Origin: Arthrobacter rhizophilus
GTDB taxonomy: Bacteria; Actinomycetota; Actinomycetes; Actinomycetales; Micrococcaceae
Direction of reading: 5' to 3'
Assembly: GCF_026241105.1 (NCBI RefSeq)
Contig: NZ_JAPFFT010000020.1
Location: 26,664-90,663 of the forward strand
Length of the DNA stretch: 64,000 nt
Below, one piece after another: positions 16,743 through 25,310 of the stretch (positions within the stretch are counted from its first letter, which is position 1; the number at the start of each line of letters is the position of its first letter). The notes under the pieces were generated by a model. It saw only the letters and a program-made list of their open reading frames with translations. It made no database searches and was not told the origin of the DNA. Made by a program: the position numbers and the translations under genes.

Positions 16743-17387
16743 ATGCGTCCCATCCGCCAGCTGCTAGCCGTCGTCGTCGCTTTTACCGCGGTCCTTTTCT
16801 CGGCCGCCCTGTTCTCAGCGGCACCGGCCTTCGCGCACGACGTCGCCGAGTCAACCTCGCCGGCTAACGGCTCAACAGTTGGCAGCGTCCCGGACTCCGT
16901 GTCGGTCACCTTCAACAACCGGCCGCTCCTGCTCGGTTCGCAGATCCGGGTCAACGACGCTTCCGGCCAGAACTGGGCAGATGGTTCCGTCGAAATCGTG
17001 GACGCGGTGGTGTCGCAGAAGCTGCGGCCCGGCGCCCCTGCCGGGGCATTCACCGTCATCTGGCGCGTTGTCAGTTCGGATTCGCACCCCATCGAGGGCA
17101 CCTTCACTTTCACCGCGAAAGCAGGAAGTTCGACGGCGGGCGGCGCCTCCTCGAGCACCCAGCCCACCGCGCCGGTCCCCACGGTCGGCACAGTCGCGCC
17201 GGGTTCGACCACGACGCCGGACCGGGCCCCTGATGCTTCCCAGCCGTTCCCTTGGAGCATTGTGGTCTTCGCAGCGGTGGCCGCAGGGCTGCTGGTGTTC
17301 CTGGGCGTAACCGCACGACGCAGACTAGCAAACGGTGATTCCGAGGACTCTGGCGACTCTGGAGACGACGAGCCCGAGGGATCGTAG
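16743..17387 (+). CDS. CopC-domain copper-binding protein, membrane-anchored
   Basis: 214 residues. The signal peptide ends APAFA at residue 31, leaving a mature N-terminal histidine (HDVAESTSPANGS) as in CopC proteins, where His1 helps bind Cu(II). The CopC beta-barrel follows (SVSVTFNNRPLLLGSQIRV, VIWRVVSSDSHPIEGTFTF; the DSHP histidine is the second usual ligand). A Ser/Thr/Pro-rich linker leads to a C-terminal transmembrane helix (PWSIVVFAAVAAGLLVFLGV) and an acidic cytoplasmic tail. The fused CopD transporter seen in some relatives is absent. It is a single gene closed by the terminator at 17411. Confidence 0.9.
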   Translation: MRPIRQLLAVVVAFTAVLFSAALFSAAPAFAHDVAESTSPANGSTVGSVPDSVSVTFNNRPLLLGSQIRVNDASGQNWADGSVEIVDAVVSQKLRPGAPAGAFTVIWRVVSSDSHPIEGTFTFTAKAGSSTAGGASSSTQPTAPVPTVGTVAPGSTTTPDRAPDASQPFPWSIVVFAAVAAGLLVFLGVTARRRLANGDSEDSGDSGDDEPEGS

Positions 17388-17410
17388 GGAGCCGCCCAAC
17401 CGGCCTCACA

Positions 17411-17473
17411 AAACCGGTGCTTGTTTTCCAGACCCGTCTTTGAAGGGCCGGAACGGAAAACAAGCGCCGGTTT
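17411..17473. terminator. Bidirectional terminator, AAAACCGG-GCTTGTTT family
   Basis: AAACCGGTGCTTGTTTTCC (17411-17429) is inverse to GGAAAACAAGCGCCGGTTT (17455-17473), with one internal mismatch. It lies between convergent genes and is the second copy of the element at 7127-7191; arms are conserved, loops differ. Confidence 0.8.
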
Positions 17474-17489
17474 CTGGCGTGGACTGTTT

Positions 17490-18203
17490 CTACGAGAGGG
17501 CGGGAACCGCCGCGAAGGTGCCGGTAAGGGCCGCGTGGACACTGTCCGGGTGCACTTTGGCCGAGATGGCCTGGCCCACCACCTTGGCTTGGCGCAGGAC
17601 TTCCTTAGGTGTGGGGGTTGCCAGTTCGCCGACGCCCACCAAGTACATTCCAATCGCACGCATGGCCGCGACGAGGTTCTGGCCGATAGCGATGCCGAGC
17701 TCGGCAAGCATCCGCCGCAACTGGCTCTGTCCGCAGCGAGTGACAACAATATGGTCGGCCAGAAGAACTCCGCTGGCCGTGTGAACGGCCCATTGGTGCG
17801 ACTGCACGCCGGGCGAGGCCAAGTCCAATCCGACTGAACTGGAAATCGCGGAGCTTGAAACGGTGGCGTCCGAACTCACAGAGCCCAGGGCAGCATCGTC
17901 CACACGGTCCAGGCGGACGGCCCGGGTGGTGTTTCGTACATCGAGGCCATGGCTGGCCGCGTAATTGCGCAGGTGCCTCAGGATTTCGTTGCGTTCCTGG
18001 AGACCTGCGGCATCGGCTGCGTCGCATCGCTGCAGGATGCCGGTGTTGAGCTGCTGCGGGGCTCCGGGGGCTTGCAATCCGTCCACCACGATTGCATCCA
18101 CGCCGTACCGGCTAAGCTCGCTGGCTACGGCCAGGCCGGACATGCCGGCACCGATGACCACAGCGGTGGTGCGTTCCGTACTCGAAGCAGGCATGGCTGA
18201 CAC
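17490..18203 (-). CDS. Rossmann-fold FAD/NAD(P)-binding oxidoreductase (short, 237 aa)
   Basis: The N-terminus has a clear dinucleotide-binding fold, TTAVVIGAGMSGLAVASELS followed by YGVDAIVVDG, and the middle resembles a flavin-dependent pyridine-nucleotide oxidoreductase (ILRHLRNYAASHGLDVRNTT, ASGVLLADHIVVTRCGQSQL). At 237 residues it is much shorter than standard 320-450-residue relatives, so it may be a minimal or truncated version. GTG 18203 is preferred over ATG 18194 because AGGAG lies 7 bases upstream of it. It is convergent with copC. Confidence 0.65.
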   Translation of the reverse strand: MSAMPASSTERTTAVVIGAGMSGLAVASELSRYGVDAIVVDGLQAPGAPQQLNTGILQRCDAADAAGLQERNEILRHLRNYAASHGLDVRNTTRAVRLDRVDDAALGSVSSDATVSSSAISSSVGLDLASPGVQSHQWAVHTASGVLLADHIVVTRCGQSQLRRMLAELGIAIGQNLVAAMRAIGMYLVGVGELATPTPKEVLRQAKVVGQAISAKVHPDSVHAALTGTFAAVPALS

Positions 18204-18592
18204 GGCTTGGCTCCTCTTTGAAAGGTGCGTTGCCGAAGGCAACACCTGGACGGCGTCCGAGTCCCCAAGCGGTCGCGAATGATGGCCGTTGATGTGTTGA
18301 AAAACACGATCCCCGGTCACCAGTGCCTCGAACATTACAGAAGAAATCGCGTGCTGGATAGCCCAAGCATCGGCATGTCCGCCAATGCATTTTTCACGAT
18401 CCAATGCGGCCGAATCCAAGGCGCTCCAGCGGGTTTCCACATACGCATCTTCCAGCTTGATTCGGCCCTTGCAAACGAGAATAGTGAGCATTGGAGACCG
18501 CAACTCACGGCAGTCAAGCGAGAAACACGTTGTGGGCGCGGCCTCTGGCAGAATAGCCGCAACATCAGCCAGTAGTGCGAGGAGGCGGGCCC
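18204..18592. other. 389-base divergent intergenic region
   Basis: This lies between the leftward oxidoreductase and the rightward universal stress protein gene and must hold both promoters. It is less GC-rich than the coding regions. The leftward reading frame stays open through it, but no start with a ribosome site and no recognised protein sequence was found. A search by eye for DosR-like GGGACT-type boxes upstream of the stress gene found none. GGAGG at 18580 is the stress-gene ribosome site. Confidence 0.5.
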
Positions 18593-19642
18593 ATGGACCA
18601 GCACGGCAAACACTCTGAAAGCCATCACGCAGAGACCGAAGGCAACGGAGAGGAACCATCGATTGCCCCCGGCGGGATCGTAGTGGGCGTTGACGGCAGC
18701 GAACACGGCCAATGCGCCCTCATTTGGGCCGCCCGCGAGGCCGAGCGCAGGCAGCTTCCCCTGCACGTAGTCACGGCATACTCCGTGCCCATCTTCGCGG
18801 CCTCCGGCTTGGACGGGGGTTATGCAACAGTGGATGACTCCGTTATCCGGGACGGCGCCGAGGCGATCGTCAAACAGGCCCTTGAGAAAGTTTCCGGCTA
18901 CGCCATCGACGTCGATGGCTCGGTGGAAAACGGAGATGCGTCTGGCGTGCTGCTGGATCTGTCCGAAACAGCGGAGCTCCTGGTCTTCGGCACCCGGGGA
19001 CGTGGCGGGTTCGTGGGCAGGCTCTTGGGATCGGTGAGCAGTGCCCTTCCCGCGCACTCCAAGTGCCCCACCGTGACCGTCCCGCTTTTCTGCGCGGACC
19101 GCTTGGGTGAAACCACGGAGGACAAGCACATCAAAGCTGAGCGTGCCAAGGCTGGCCCCCACGTCATCGAGAACGTGGTGGCAGTGGGCGTGGACGGCTC
19201 GGAACAGGCCCGCGTTGCCGTGCTGGAAGCCGCCGAGCAGGCCCAACGCATGGGCGCGAAGCTGCGTGTCATTTGTGCCGTACCTGAGTACAGCGGCTCC
19301 TTGGCCTGGGTTCCGGCGCCTTTGGACCGGGAGGCCCTCTTCAAGGACATCAGGGTTCAGCTGGACGCAGGATTGGCATGGCTTAAGAGCCACTTCCCAA
19401 CACTACCTGTGGAAACCCAGTTGCTGGATGGTTCGCCCGTCGAGGTTCTCGTGGAAGCGAGCCGCGGTGTGGAACTCGTGGTGCTCGGCACGCGCGGGCG
19501 GGGAGGTTTCGCGGGGATGCTCCTCGGTTCAACGTCGGACGGCGTCTTGCACCATGCCAAGGGTCCCGTGCTGGTTGTTCCTGACCGCGAGGATCCGAGG
19601 CTGGCGGACCGCGTCAAGTTCGGTCCCATGCTTGCCGCATAA
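18593..19642 (+). CDS. Universal stress protein, tandem UspA domains
   Basis: 349 residues from ATG 18593 with GGAGG ten bases before it. Two UspA domains are fused: domain 1 starts IVVGVDGSEHGQCALIWAA and ends with the ATP-loop GTRGRGGFVGRLLGSVSS; domain 2 starts AVGVDGSEQARVAVLEAAEQ and ends GTRGRGGFAGMLLGSTSDGV. Both have the G-2x-G-9x-G(S/T) nucleotide-binding signature, so it belongs to the ATP-binding type. A His-rich start (HGKHSESHH) precedes domain 1. It is followed after 58 bases by a PEP-synthase-like gene in the same direction, suggesting a stress or energy-limitation operon. Confidence 0.93.
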   Translation: MDQHGKHSESHHAETEGNGEEPSIAPGGIVVGVDGSEHGQCALIWAAREAERRQLPLHVVTAYSVPIFAASGLDGGYATVDDSVIRDGAEAIVKQALEKVSGYAIDVDGSVENGDASGVLLDLSETAELLVFGTRGRGGFVGRLLGSVSSALPAHSKCPTVTVPLFCADRLGETTEDKHIKAERAKAGPHVIENVVAVGVDGSEQARVAVLEAAEQAQRMGAKLRVICAVPEYSGSLAWVPAPLDREALFKDIRVQLDAGLAWLKSHFPTLPVETQLLDGSPVEVLVEASRGVELVVLGTRGRGGFAGMLLGSTSDGVLHHAKGPVLVVPDREDPRLADRVKFGPMLAA

Positions 19643-19700
19643 CGGCAAGCGGCCAAGCAAGAGGCAAGCACCCAAACACCGGCGGAGGCAGGCAGGCGCG

Positions 19701-22478
19701 ATGGCGGAGAATCCAGGGCCGGGGGAGGCGCCGCGCTTCATCATCGAACTGCGCCGGATCCGGGCAACCATGCTTCCGGAGGTCGGCGGCAAGGCCGCCA
19801 ACCTTGGGGAGCTGATCTGGGCGGGACTTCCGGTCCCGCCCGGGTTTTGCCTGACCACGGAGGCCTATCGGCGCGCATTGCAGCGGGATGCAAGCCCCGA
19901 GTCAGCCCTCTCGGATGTTCTCCACAAGCTTGGAGCCGCGGATCCTGGCGACCTTGAGCGGCTCGCATCCCTTGCGGCCCGCGCCAGGGATGCGGTGCTC
20001 GACGCCGGGATCCCCGCCGACGTCGAGGACGCCGTCCGCCTGGCCTACGCCGCTCTAGGCCCGGAATCCGCGGTGGCCGTCAGGTCCTCCGCGACGGCGG
20101 AGGACCTGCCCTTTGCGAGCTTCGCCGGACAGCAGGACACGTACCTGAATGTAGTGGGGGCCGACGCCGTGCTGCAGGCCGTCCGTAAGTGTTGGGCCTC
20201 CCTGTGGACAGATCGGGCGGTCAGCTACCGGGCAAGCAACGGGATTGACCAGGCTACGGTGACCCTCGCCGTCGTCGTTCAACGCATGGTGGACGCTGAT
20301 ACTGCCGGGGTGCTGTTCACAGCCAATCCGGTAACCGGACGGCGCCGCGAGGCAGTCATCGACGCCAACCCAGGACTTGGCGAGGCCGTGGTCTCAGGCG
20401 CGGTGAATCCGGACCATTTTGTGGTGGACTCGCTCACGGGCAGGATCACGGAGCGAAGGATCGGGGATCGGAAGCTCGTAATTCGATCCCTTCCCGGAGG
20501 CGGTACGGAAAGGATCGATTTGCCTGGGCCCAACGGCGCGGCGGCGTCGCTGGACGCCGGCGGGTCGGCCGGAGGAGCTTGCCTCAGCGACTCCCAAATC
20601 AGGGCGCTCGGTGCCCTCGGCCAGCGCGTCGAGGAGCACTATGGAGCACCCCAGGACACCGAATGGGCCATTGACGGCGATGGCAAACTGTGGCTGACCC
20701 AAGCCCGCCCCATCACCACGCTCTACCCGCAAATGACCCGCCAGCCCGCTGTCACCGGCCCTCACGCCTACCTTTGCTTCAGCCTCGCCCAAGGCCTCAC
20801 GCGCCCCCTGACCCCTATGGGCCTCGCGGGCATCAGGCTCATGGCGTCGTCGGTCGCTGGCGCGGCGGGATTCCGGGTTCCAGAACCGCGGAACGGGCCT
20901 TCGCCGTACTACGAGGCCGGGCAGCGCATCTATATTGACCTCACTTCGGTGCTCCGGAGCGCCACAGGCCGGGCCATCGTGCCCAGGATCTTCGACGTCA
21001 TGGAAGCACGCTCGGCGGCCGTCATGCGCGCCCTGTTCGAGGACCCGCGTTTCGCCGTCACCACCCGGACGCCCTTCAAACTGATCAGGCACGTAGCCCC
21101 GATTGTCTTCCGCTTCCGCCTTCCGGAGATCCTGTTGCGCGCCCTTTTTCGGCCGAACGTTGCCCTCGACAAGGTGCAAGGACTAGGCCACAACCTGAAA
21201 GCTGCGCTCGAAATATCCGCCGATTCCACCCCCCGTGAAAGGCTTGACCACGCTGAGCGGATAATGGGCGAAAAATTGTTCCCCATACTGCCCAACACCT
21301 TGCCTCCGGTGGCGCTCGGCTTCGCGATGATGGGGTTGGTCCGGAAACTACTGGGCGAACAGGCCTCCTGGGGTGAGCTCCAGACCGTGATCCGTGGCCT
21401 GCCCAACAACGTCACCACTGAAATGGATCTTGCGCTGTGGCGGCTCGCAACCAGCATCCGCGATGACCCCGCTTCTGCGGAGACCCTTACCAGCGGCGAG
21501 CCCGCGGCTCTTGCGGAGAGCTACCGCGACGGCGGGCTGCCCGCCGTCGCGCAATCGGGATTGGCCGCGTTCCTGCGCGACTACGGGCACCGGGCCATCG
21601 CGGAAATCGATCTGGGCATGCCCCGCTGGTCCGACGACCCCACCCACATCATCGGCGTCCTGGCCAATTACCTTCGCCTGGACGATCCCCGCCTGGCGCC
21701 GGACAAACAGTTCGAGAAAGCAGCCCGCGACGCCGAGGAACAGGCTGCGGTGCTGGTGGCCCGTGCGCGGTCCAAGAGTCCGCTCCACGCCAAGATCGTG
21801 AAAATGGCACTTGAGCGGACACGCATGTTCGCAGGACTGCGCGAGCTTCCCAAATACAACCTTGTACTGGCCTTCGCCACGGTCCGGGCCCAGATTTCGA
21901 AGGTGGGAGAGACCCTTGCGGACGCAGGAAGCATCGATCACGCCGGAGATGTTTTCTTCCTGGATTTCAATGACGCCCGCCGCGGCCTGGACGGCGCGGA
22001 TCTCCGTGACCTAGTAGCGCAGCGACGGGAAGACTACGAGCTTGAACTGAAGCGCCGGCACGTGCCACGCGTTCTGCTCTCGGACGGCACAGAGCCGGAA
22101 GCCCTGCCCTCCGGGCTGCGCGGCCGCACTGGCGCTCCGGCGGGCGCACCGATGCCGGATGGCGCGCTGCTGGGAACCCCGGCTTCGGCGGGAACGGTGA
22201 CTGCGGTAGCCAGGGTGATCATGGACCCGGTGGGTGCGCATCTCGAACCCGGCGAAATCCTGGTGGCTCCTTCCACCGATCCCGGCTGGACGCCGCTCTT
22301 CCTGACTGCCGGGGGACTAGTGATGGAGATGGGTGGGCCCAACTCCCATGGCGCCGTCGTAGCGCGTGAGTACGGGATTCCGGCAGTCGTGGGCGTCCCG
22401 GATGCCACGTCCCGGATCAGCTCGGGCCAAACGATCACGGTGGATGGCGCAACCGGGACGGTGGTCCCGGAGGGCTGA
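19701..22478 (+). CDS. PEP-synthase / rifampin-phosphotransferase-like dikinase
   Basis: 925 residues from ATG 19701 (MAENPGPGEAPRFIIELRRI). The N-terminal PPDK/PEP-synthase ATP-grasp domain is clear (EVGGKAANLGELIWAGLPVP, AVRSSATAEDLPFASFAGQQ, DTEWAIDGDGKLWLTQARPI). A ~450-residue middle domain follows, then the swivelling phosphohistidine domain with GGPNSHGAVVAREYGIPAVV; H883 is the expected phosphorylated residue. The C-terminal PEP/pyruvate TIM barrel of true PEP synthase is missing. That ATP-grasp / middle / His order and size match rifampin phosphotransferases and uncharacterised PEP-utilising proteins. The acceptor is unknown; it is paired with the upstream stress protein. Confidence 0.85.
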   Translation: MAENPGPGEAPRFIIELRRIRATMLPEVGGKAANLGELIWAGLPVPPGFCLTTEAYRRALQRDASPESALSDVLHKLGAADPGDLERLASLAARARDAVLDAGIPADVEDAVRLAYAALGPESAVAVRSSATAEDLPFASFAGQQDTYLNVVGADAVLQAVRKCWASLWTDRAVSYRASNGIDQATVTLAVVVQRMVDADTAGVLFTANPVTGRRREAVIDANPGLGEAVVSGAVNPDHFVVDSLTGRITERRIGDRKLVIRSLPGGGTERIDLPGPNGAAASLDAGGSAGGACLSDSQIRALGALGQRVEEHYGAPQDTEWAIDGDGKLWLTQARPITTLYPQMTRQPAVTGPHAYLCFSLAQGLTRPLTPMGLAGIRLMASSVAGAAGFRVPEPRNGPSPYYEAGQRIYIDLTSVLRSATGRAIVPRIFDVMEARSAAVMRALFEDPRFAVTTRTPFKLIRHVAPIVFRFRLPEILLRALFRPNVALDKVQGLGHNLKAALEISADSTPRERLDHAERIMGEKLFPILPNTLPPVALGFAMMGLVRKLLGEQASWGELQTVIRGLPNNVTTEMDLALWRLATSIRDDPASAETLTSGEPAALAESYRDGGLPAVAQSGLAAFLRDYGHRAIAEIDLGMPRWSDDPTHIIGVLANYLRLDDPRLAPDKQFEKAARDAEEQAAVLVARARSKSPLHAKIVKMALERTRMFAGLRELPKYNLVLAFATVRAQISKVGETLADAGSIDHAGDVFFLDFNDARRGLDGADLRDLVAQRREDYELELKRRHVPRVLLSDGTEPEALPSGLRGRTGAPAGAPMPDGALLGTPASAGTVTAVARVIMDPVGAHLEPGEILVAPSTDPGWTPLFLTAGGLVMEMGGPNSHGAVVAREYGIPAVVGVPDATSRISSGQTITVDGATGTVVPEG

Positions 22479-22620
22479 GGCGCCCTAGACGGGACCTGAC
22501 CAGCCTGATGGCCAGGACGGCTGCGATTGTCCCGGCGCCGGCGATGAGGAGACTGGAGGTTCCGGAGGCGATACCGGCTATCGACCCGCAGACAATCACG
22601 CCGGAAGCGGTCCCGTAGGT
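22435..22620 (-). pseudogene. C-terminal fragment of a membrane transporter (MFS-like)
   Basis: The leftward frame reads YGTASGVIVCGSIAGIASGT, then SLLIAGAGTIAAVLAIRLVR, then a basic tail to a stop at 22435. This looks like the last two transmembrane helices of a major-facilitator transporter. The frame has no start codon and loses its hydrophobic character upstream of ~22620, and its end overlaps the dikinase gene by about 44 bases. It is interpreted as a decayed remnant; it could also be a chance hydrophobic frame. Confidence 0.35.
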
Positions 22621-22683
22621 GCCTAAAGGGGGGTACCTTTTCTGTACCGCCCTCCAACACCGAGGGCATAGGAGATGGGAACG

Positions 22684-23544
22684 ATGGCCAAGGTCCTGCG
22701 AGTGGTCCGGTTTCTTGTTTGGCTATTGTGGCCGGCAGCGGTCGTGGCGGCCTCGTGCGTGACGATGGCGATCATTCCGGGGTCGTGGTCCCTGCTGAAG
22801 CACTTGTACGCGCCGGATCCGTCGACGCCGGCCTCAGGGCCGTCAGTAGCAGCGCTGGGGGTTTTCGTCGTGTTGGTGGTCTTCGTCGTGTGGACGTTCA
22901 GGCGCGTCTTCGTTGCGTTGGGGATGCTGCGCAGGCGCCTCGGCCGGTACACCAAGGCCGAACAGGATACGGCTGCGGAGGCTGAGTTGTATCGTCGTGG
23001 GATCGAGCGGGCGATCGGTCTGCGAGACCGGCTCGTGCACGGTGCTCAGCCTGAGCTCCTGCAGGCGTGGGGCGTGACGCTCGAGCATGATGAGGCGCTG
23101 TGGGTGGATGCTTCGATGCAGTATGCGCGCTGGTACGGCCACGGCGCGGCGTACACGCATTCGCCGGCGATTTCGTTCGAGCGGCCCTCGCTGGCCACCG
23201 GTTCGGTGATCGGGTCCGCGATCGGCAACGCGTTCAGCCTTTCACGCGGCATGGCCGCGGACTCGCAGATGTGGCGTGACAGCCAGACGGTGCGAACGCT
23301 CGTCACGGATCGGCGGATCATGTGCGAGACGGTGCGTGGCTGGATCAGCTTCCGGTATGACGAGGTCGCTGCGTCCAACCCCGATCCGGCTGCCTCTACG
23401 CTTATTCTGGAATTCCGGGACTCGGAGCCGTTGCGGCTGCACGGCTACGACGGTGCTGTGCTCTGTGTGTTCGCCGTAGCAACGCTGTACGGACGATCCT
23501 CGCTTCGCCACCATCCTGGGCTGTCAGCTCTGACCGCTGACTGA
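22684..23544 (+). CDS. Hypothetical membrane-anchored protein with a possible PH-like domain
   Basis: 286 residues if started at ATG 22684, which has GGAGA eight bases upstream; ATG 22675 would add MGT. Two N-terminal membrane helices (VVRFLVWLLWPAAVVAASCV and SVAALGVFVVLVVFVVWTF) are followed by a charged linker and a soluble domain. The end of that domain (TLVTDRRIMCETVRGWISFR ... EFRDSEPLRLHGYDGAVLCV) resembles bacterial PH-like domains. No family was firmly recognised. Codons end in G and T more often than in neighbouring genes, and it sits between a transporter remnant and a tandem repeat, so it may be acquired. Confidence 0.65.
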   Translation: MAKVLRVVRFLVWLLWPAAVVAASCVTMAIIPGSWSLLKHLYAPDPSTPASGPSVAALGVFVVLVVFVVWTFRRVFVALGMLRRRLGRYTKAEQDTAAEAELYRRGIERAIGLRDRLVHGAQPELLQAWGVTLEHDEALWVDASMQYARWYGHGAAYTHSPAISFERPSLATGSVIGSAIGNAFSLSRGMAADSQMWRDSQTVRTLVTDRRIMCETVRGWISFRYDEVAASNPDPAASTLILEFRDSEPLRLHGYDGAVLCVFAVATLYGRSSLRHHPGLSALTAD

Positions 23545-23619
23545 CGACCTCTGTCAGGCCAGCGCCTCCACATCCAAATACCCGCGCTGCGCGTCCTCGC
23601 GTCCCTGCATAAGACCAGT

Positions 23620-23721
23620 CTTAACCACCAGGCTCACGGGTCCAGCCGACCCGCCCGTCCCGCGATTAATCTTAACCACCAGGCTCACGGGTCCAGCCGA
23701 CCCGCCCGTCCCGCGATTAAT
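23620..23721. repeat. Perfect 51-bp tandem duplication
   Basis: Two identical, directly adjacent 51-base units (23620-23670 and 23671-23721) begin CTTAACCACCAGGCTCACGG and end CCCGCGATTAAT. They fill the gap between the convergent hypothetical gene and the CDF exporter. Perfect identity points to a recent duplication or a variable-number minisatellite. Confidence 0.95.
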
Positions 23722-23732
23722 TCAGCAGTCTC

Positions 23733-24653
23733 CTAGGCGTGTTGGTGGGTTTCGTGCGCCGAGTGGCCCGCCGGTTCCAGTTGGAAGGTGCAGTGCTCGG
23801 TGTCGAAGTGCGAGCCGAGGCAGGAACCGAGTTGGTCCAGAAGCCGGTCGGCGCCGGTGGCGTCCAGGATCCGGTCCTCAACCACCACGTGGGCCGAAAA
23901 GACCGGAACGCCCGAGGTAATGGTCCAGATGTGGATGTCGTGAACGGCCACCACGCCCTCCACAGAGAGGATGTGCTCGCGGATCATTTTGACTTCGACA
24001 CCCTTGGGCGTGGCCTCCAGCAGGACATCAACCACGTCGCGCAGCAGATGCCAGGCCCGGGGCAGGATCATGAGCGAGATCAGGATGGAAGCGATGGGGT
24101 CTGCCGCCCGGAAATCGGTGACCATGATGACAATCGCGGCGAGGATGACCGCGAACGAACCCAGTAGGTCGCCCAGGACTTCAAGGTAGGCACCACGGAC
24201 GTTGAGGCTTTCCTTCTGGGCCCCGCGCAGGATGAGGAGCGAGACCAGGTTGGCCACGGCCCCCAGAATGGCGGCAAAGAGCATGACATCCGTGCGGATC
24301 TCCGGCGTCTCCCCGAAGCGGCGGATTGCCTCGATGAAGATCACTACCGAGATCACGATCAAGATGAGGGCATTGGCCAGGGCGGCCAGGACCTCGGCGC
24401 GCTGGTACCCGTAGGTGCGTTGATCGCTCGGCGGCCGGGTGGCTATCCACGCGGCAAGCAAGGCAATGAAGACGCCTGCCGCATCGGAGAGCATGTGGCC
24501 AGCGTCGGCCAGCAGCGCCAGCGAACCGGAGACGACGGCGCCCGCCACCTGGACGAGGACCACCGCCAAGGTGATGGCCAGGACAGCGATGAGCCGCTTC
24601 CGATGCTTGCCGGTTGCAGTGACGCCGTGTGAGTGGTTGTGATCGTGCCCCAT
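23733..24653 (-). CDS. Cation diffusion facilitator (zinc/cobalt/cadmium exporter, CzcD-like)
   Basis: 306 residues with six membrane helices and a cytoplasmic C-terminal domain. The N-terminus is metal-binding (MGHDHNHSHGV). The transport-site motifs are HMLSDAAG in TM2 (HxxxD) and the Asp in TDFRAADPIASILISL at TM5. The C-terminal domain reads VVAVHDIHIWTITSGVPVFS as in CzcD/ZitB, and the tail is His-rich (SAHETHQHA). It acts as a metal/proton antiporter in the cytoplasmic membrane. It starts 10 bases after the zincin gene on the same strand, so the two are probably co-transcribed. Confidence 0.92.
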   Translation of the reverse strand: MGHDHNHSHGVTATGKHRKRLIAVLAITLAVVLVQVAGAVVSGSLALLADAGHMLSDAAGVFIALLAAWIATRPPSDQRTYGYQRAEVLAALANALILIVISVVIFIEAIRRFGETPEIRTDVMLFAAILGAVANLVSLLILRGAQKESLNVRGAYLEVLGDLLGSFAVILAAIVIMVTDFRAADPIASILISLMILPRAWHLLRDVVDVLLEATPKGVEVKMIREHILSVEGVVAVHDIHIWTITSGVPVFSAHVVVEDRILDATGADRLLDQLGSCLGSHFDTEHCTFQLEPAGHSAHETHQHA

Positions 24654-24663
24654 GCCTACAAGG

Positions 24664-25146
24664 CTATCCCCAGCCGAGTTCGTGCAAGCGGTCGTCGCCG
24701 ATTCCGAAGTGATGGGCGATCTCGTGGATCACGGTAATGGCGACCTCGTCGATCACTTCATGGCGGGATTCGCAGATGTCGAGGATTGGTTGCCGAAAGA
24801 TGGTGATCCGGTCCGGGAGCGAGCCGGCGTCCCACCAGGAGTCCCGTTCCGTCAGCGGCACGCCCTCGTACAGGCCCAACAACACTGTGCCAGGTGCGTC
24901 TCCGGGCTGCGGCGTGTAGTCGTCCTCGATGAAGATCGCCACATTGTCCATGGCGCGGGCGGCCTTGTCCGGGATCAGGAGCAGGGCGTCGCCCACCGCC
25001 GCTTCGAAGTCTTCCGGCGACATATTGAATGGCGCGGTACTGAACGAGGTCGCCCCGGTACCCGGAAGCGGGGAGGAGGTACGCTGGCCGCCGGGGGCAT
25101 CGCCGTCGGGAACGATCGGCAGGCCGGGAGGCAAATTCGCGGGCAT
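24664..25146 (-). CDS. Minimal zincin-type metallopeptidase
   Basis: 160 residues, cytosolic. The zinc-binding motif is near the C-terminus: VIHEIAHHFGIGDDRLHELG, the HExxHxxGxxD form typical of the small actinobacterial zincin family (PF06262-like). The preceding segment DRITIFRQPILDICES matches that family's core strand; the first ~40 residues are a Pro/Gly-rich unstructured leader. Substrate unknown. Its co-orientation and 10-base spacing with the metal exporter suggest a joint transcript, though a functional link is only inferred. Confidence 0.85.
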   Translation of the reverse strand: MPANLPPGLPIVPDGDAPGGQRTSSPLPGTGATSFSTAPFNMSPEDFEAAVGDALLLIPDKAARAMDNVAIFIEDDYTPQPGDAPGTVLLGLYEGVPLTERDSWWDAGSLPDRITIFRQPILDICESRHEVIDEVAITVIHEIAHHFGIGDDRLHELGWG

Positions 25147-25310
25147 GCTCTGACTCTAGTCCGTGGCCACGCCGTTGACGCCGGATGTCACGGGCAGCTA
25201 CAGTTTTCCGGGCTGGTAATTCGTATAACTCGTCCCCAGGTTAAGCCCAGCCAGCCGTGCGGATCCTGTGATAAGCACCCCTCAAAGTTCGCGACAGACA
25301 GGCCACTCCC

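Noticed and set aside
18204..18592. DosR-type dormancy box upstream of the universal stress protein
   Set aside because: Looked for because USP/PEP-synthase pairs can belong to such regulons; no GGGACT...GTCCC-like element was found.
18204..18659. Upstream in-frame extension of the Rossmann oxidoreductase (to 389 residues)
   Set aside because: No ribosome site at the far start; the dinucleotide-binding motif that should be near the N-terminus begins only after GTG 18203, which has AGGAG at good distance.
23620..23721. CRISPR array
   Set aside because: The two repeats are directly adjacent without spacers and no cas genes are present; it is a tandem duplication.
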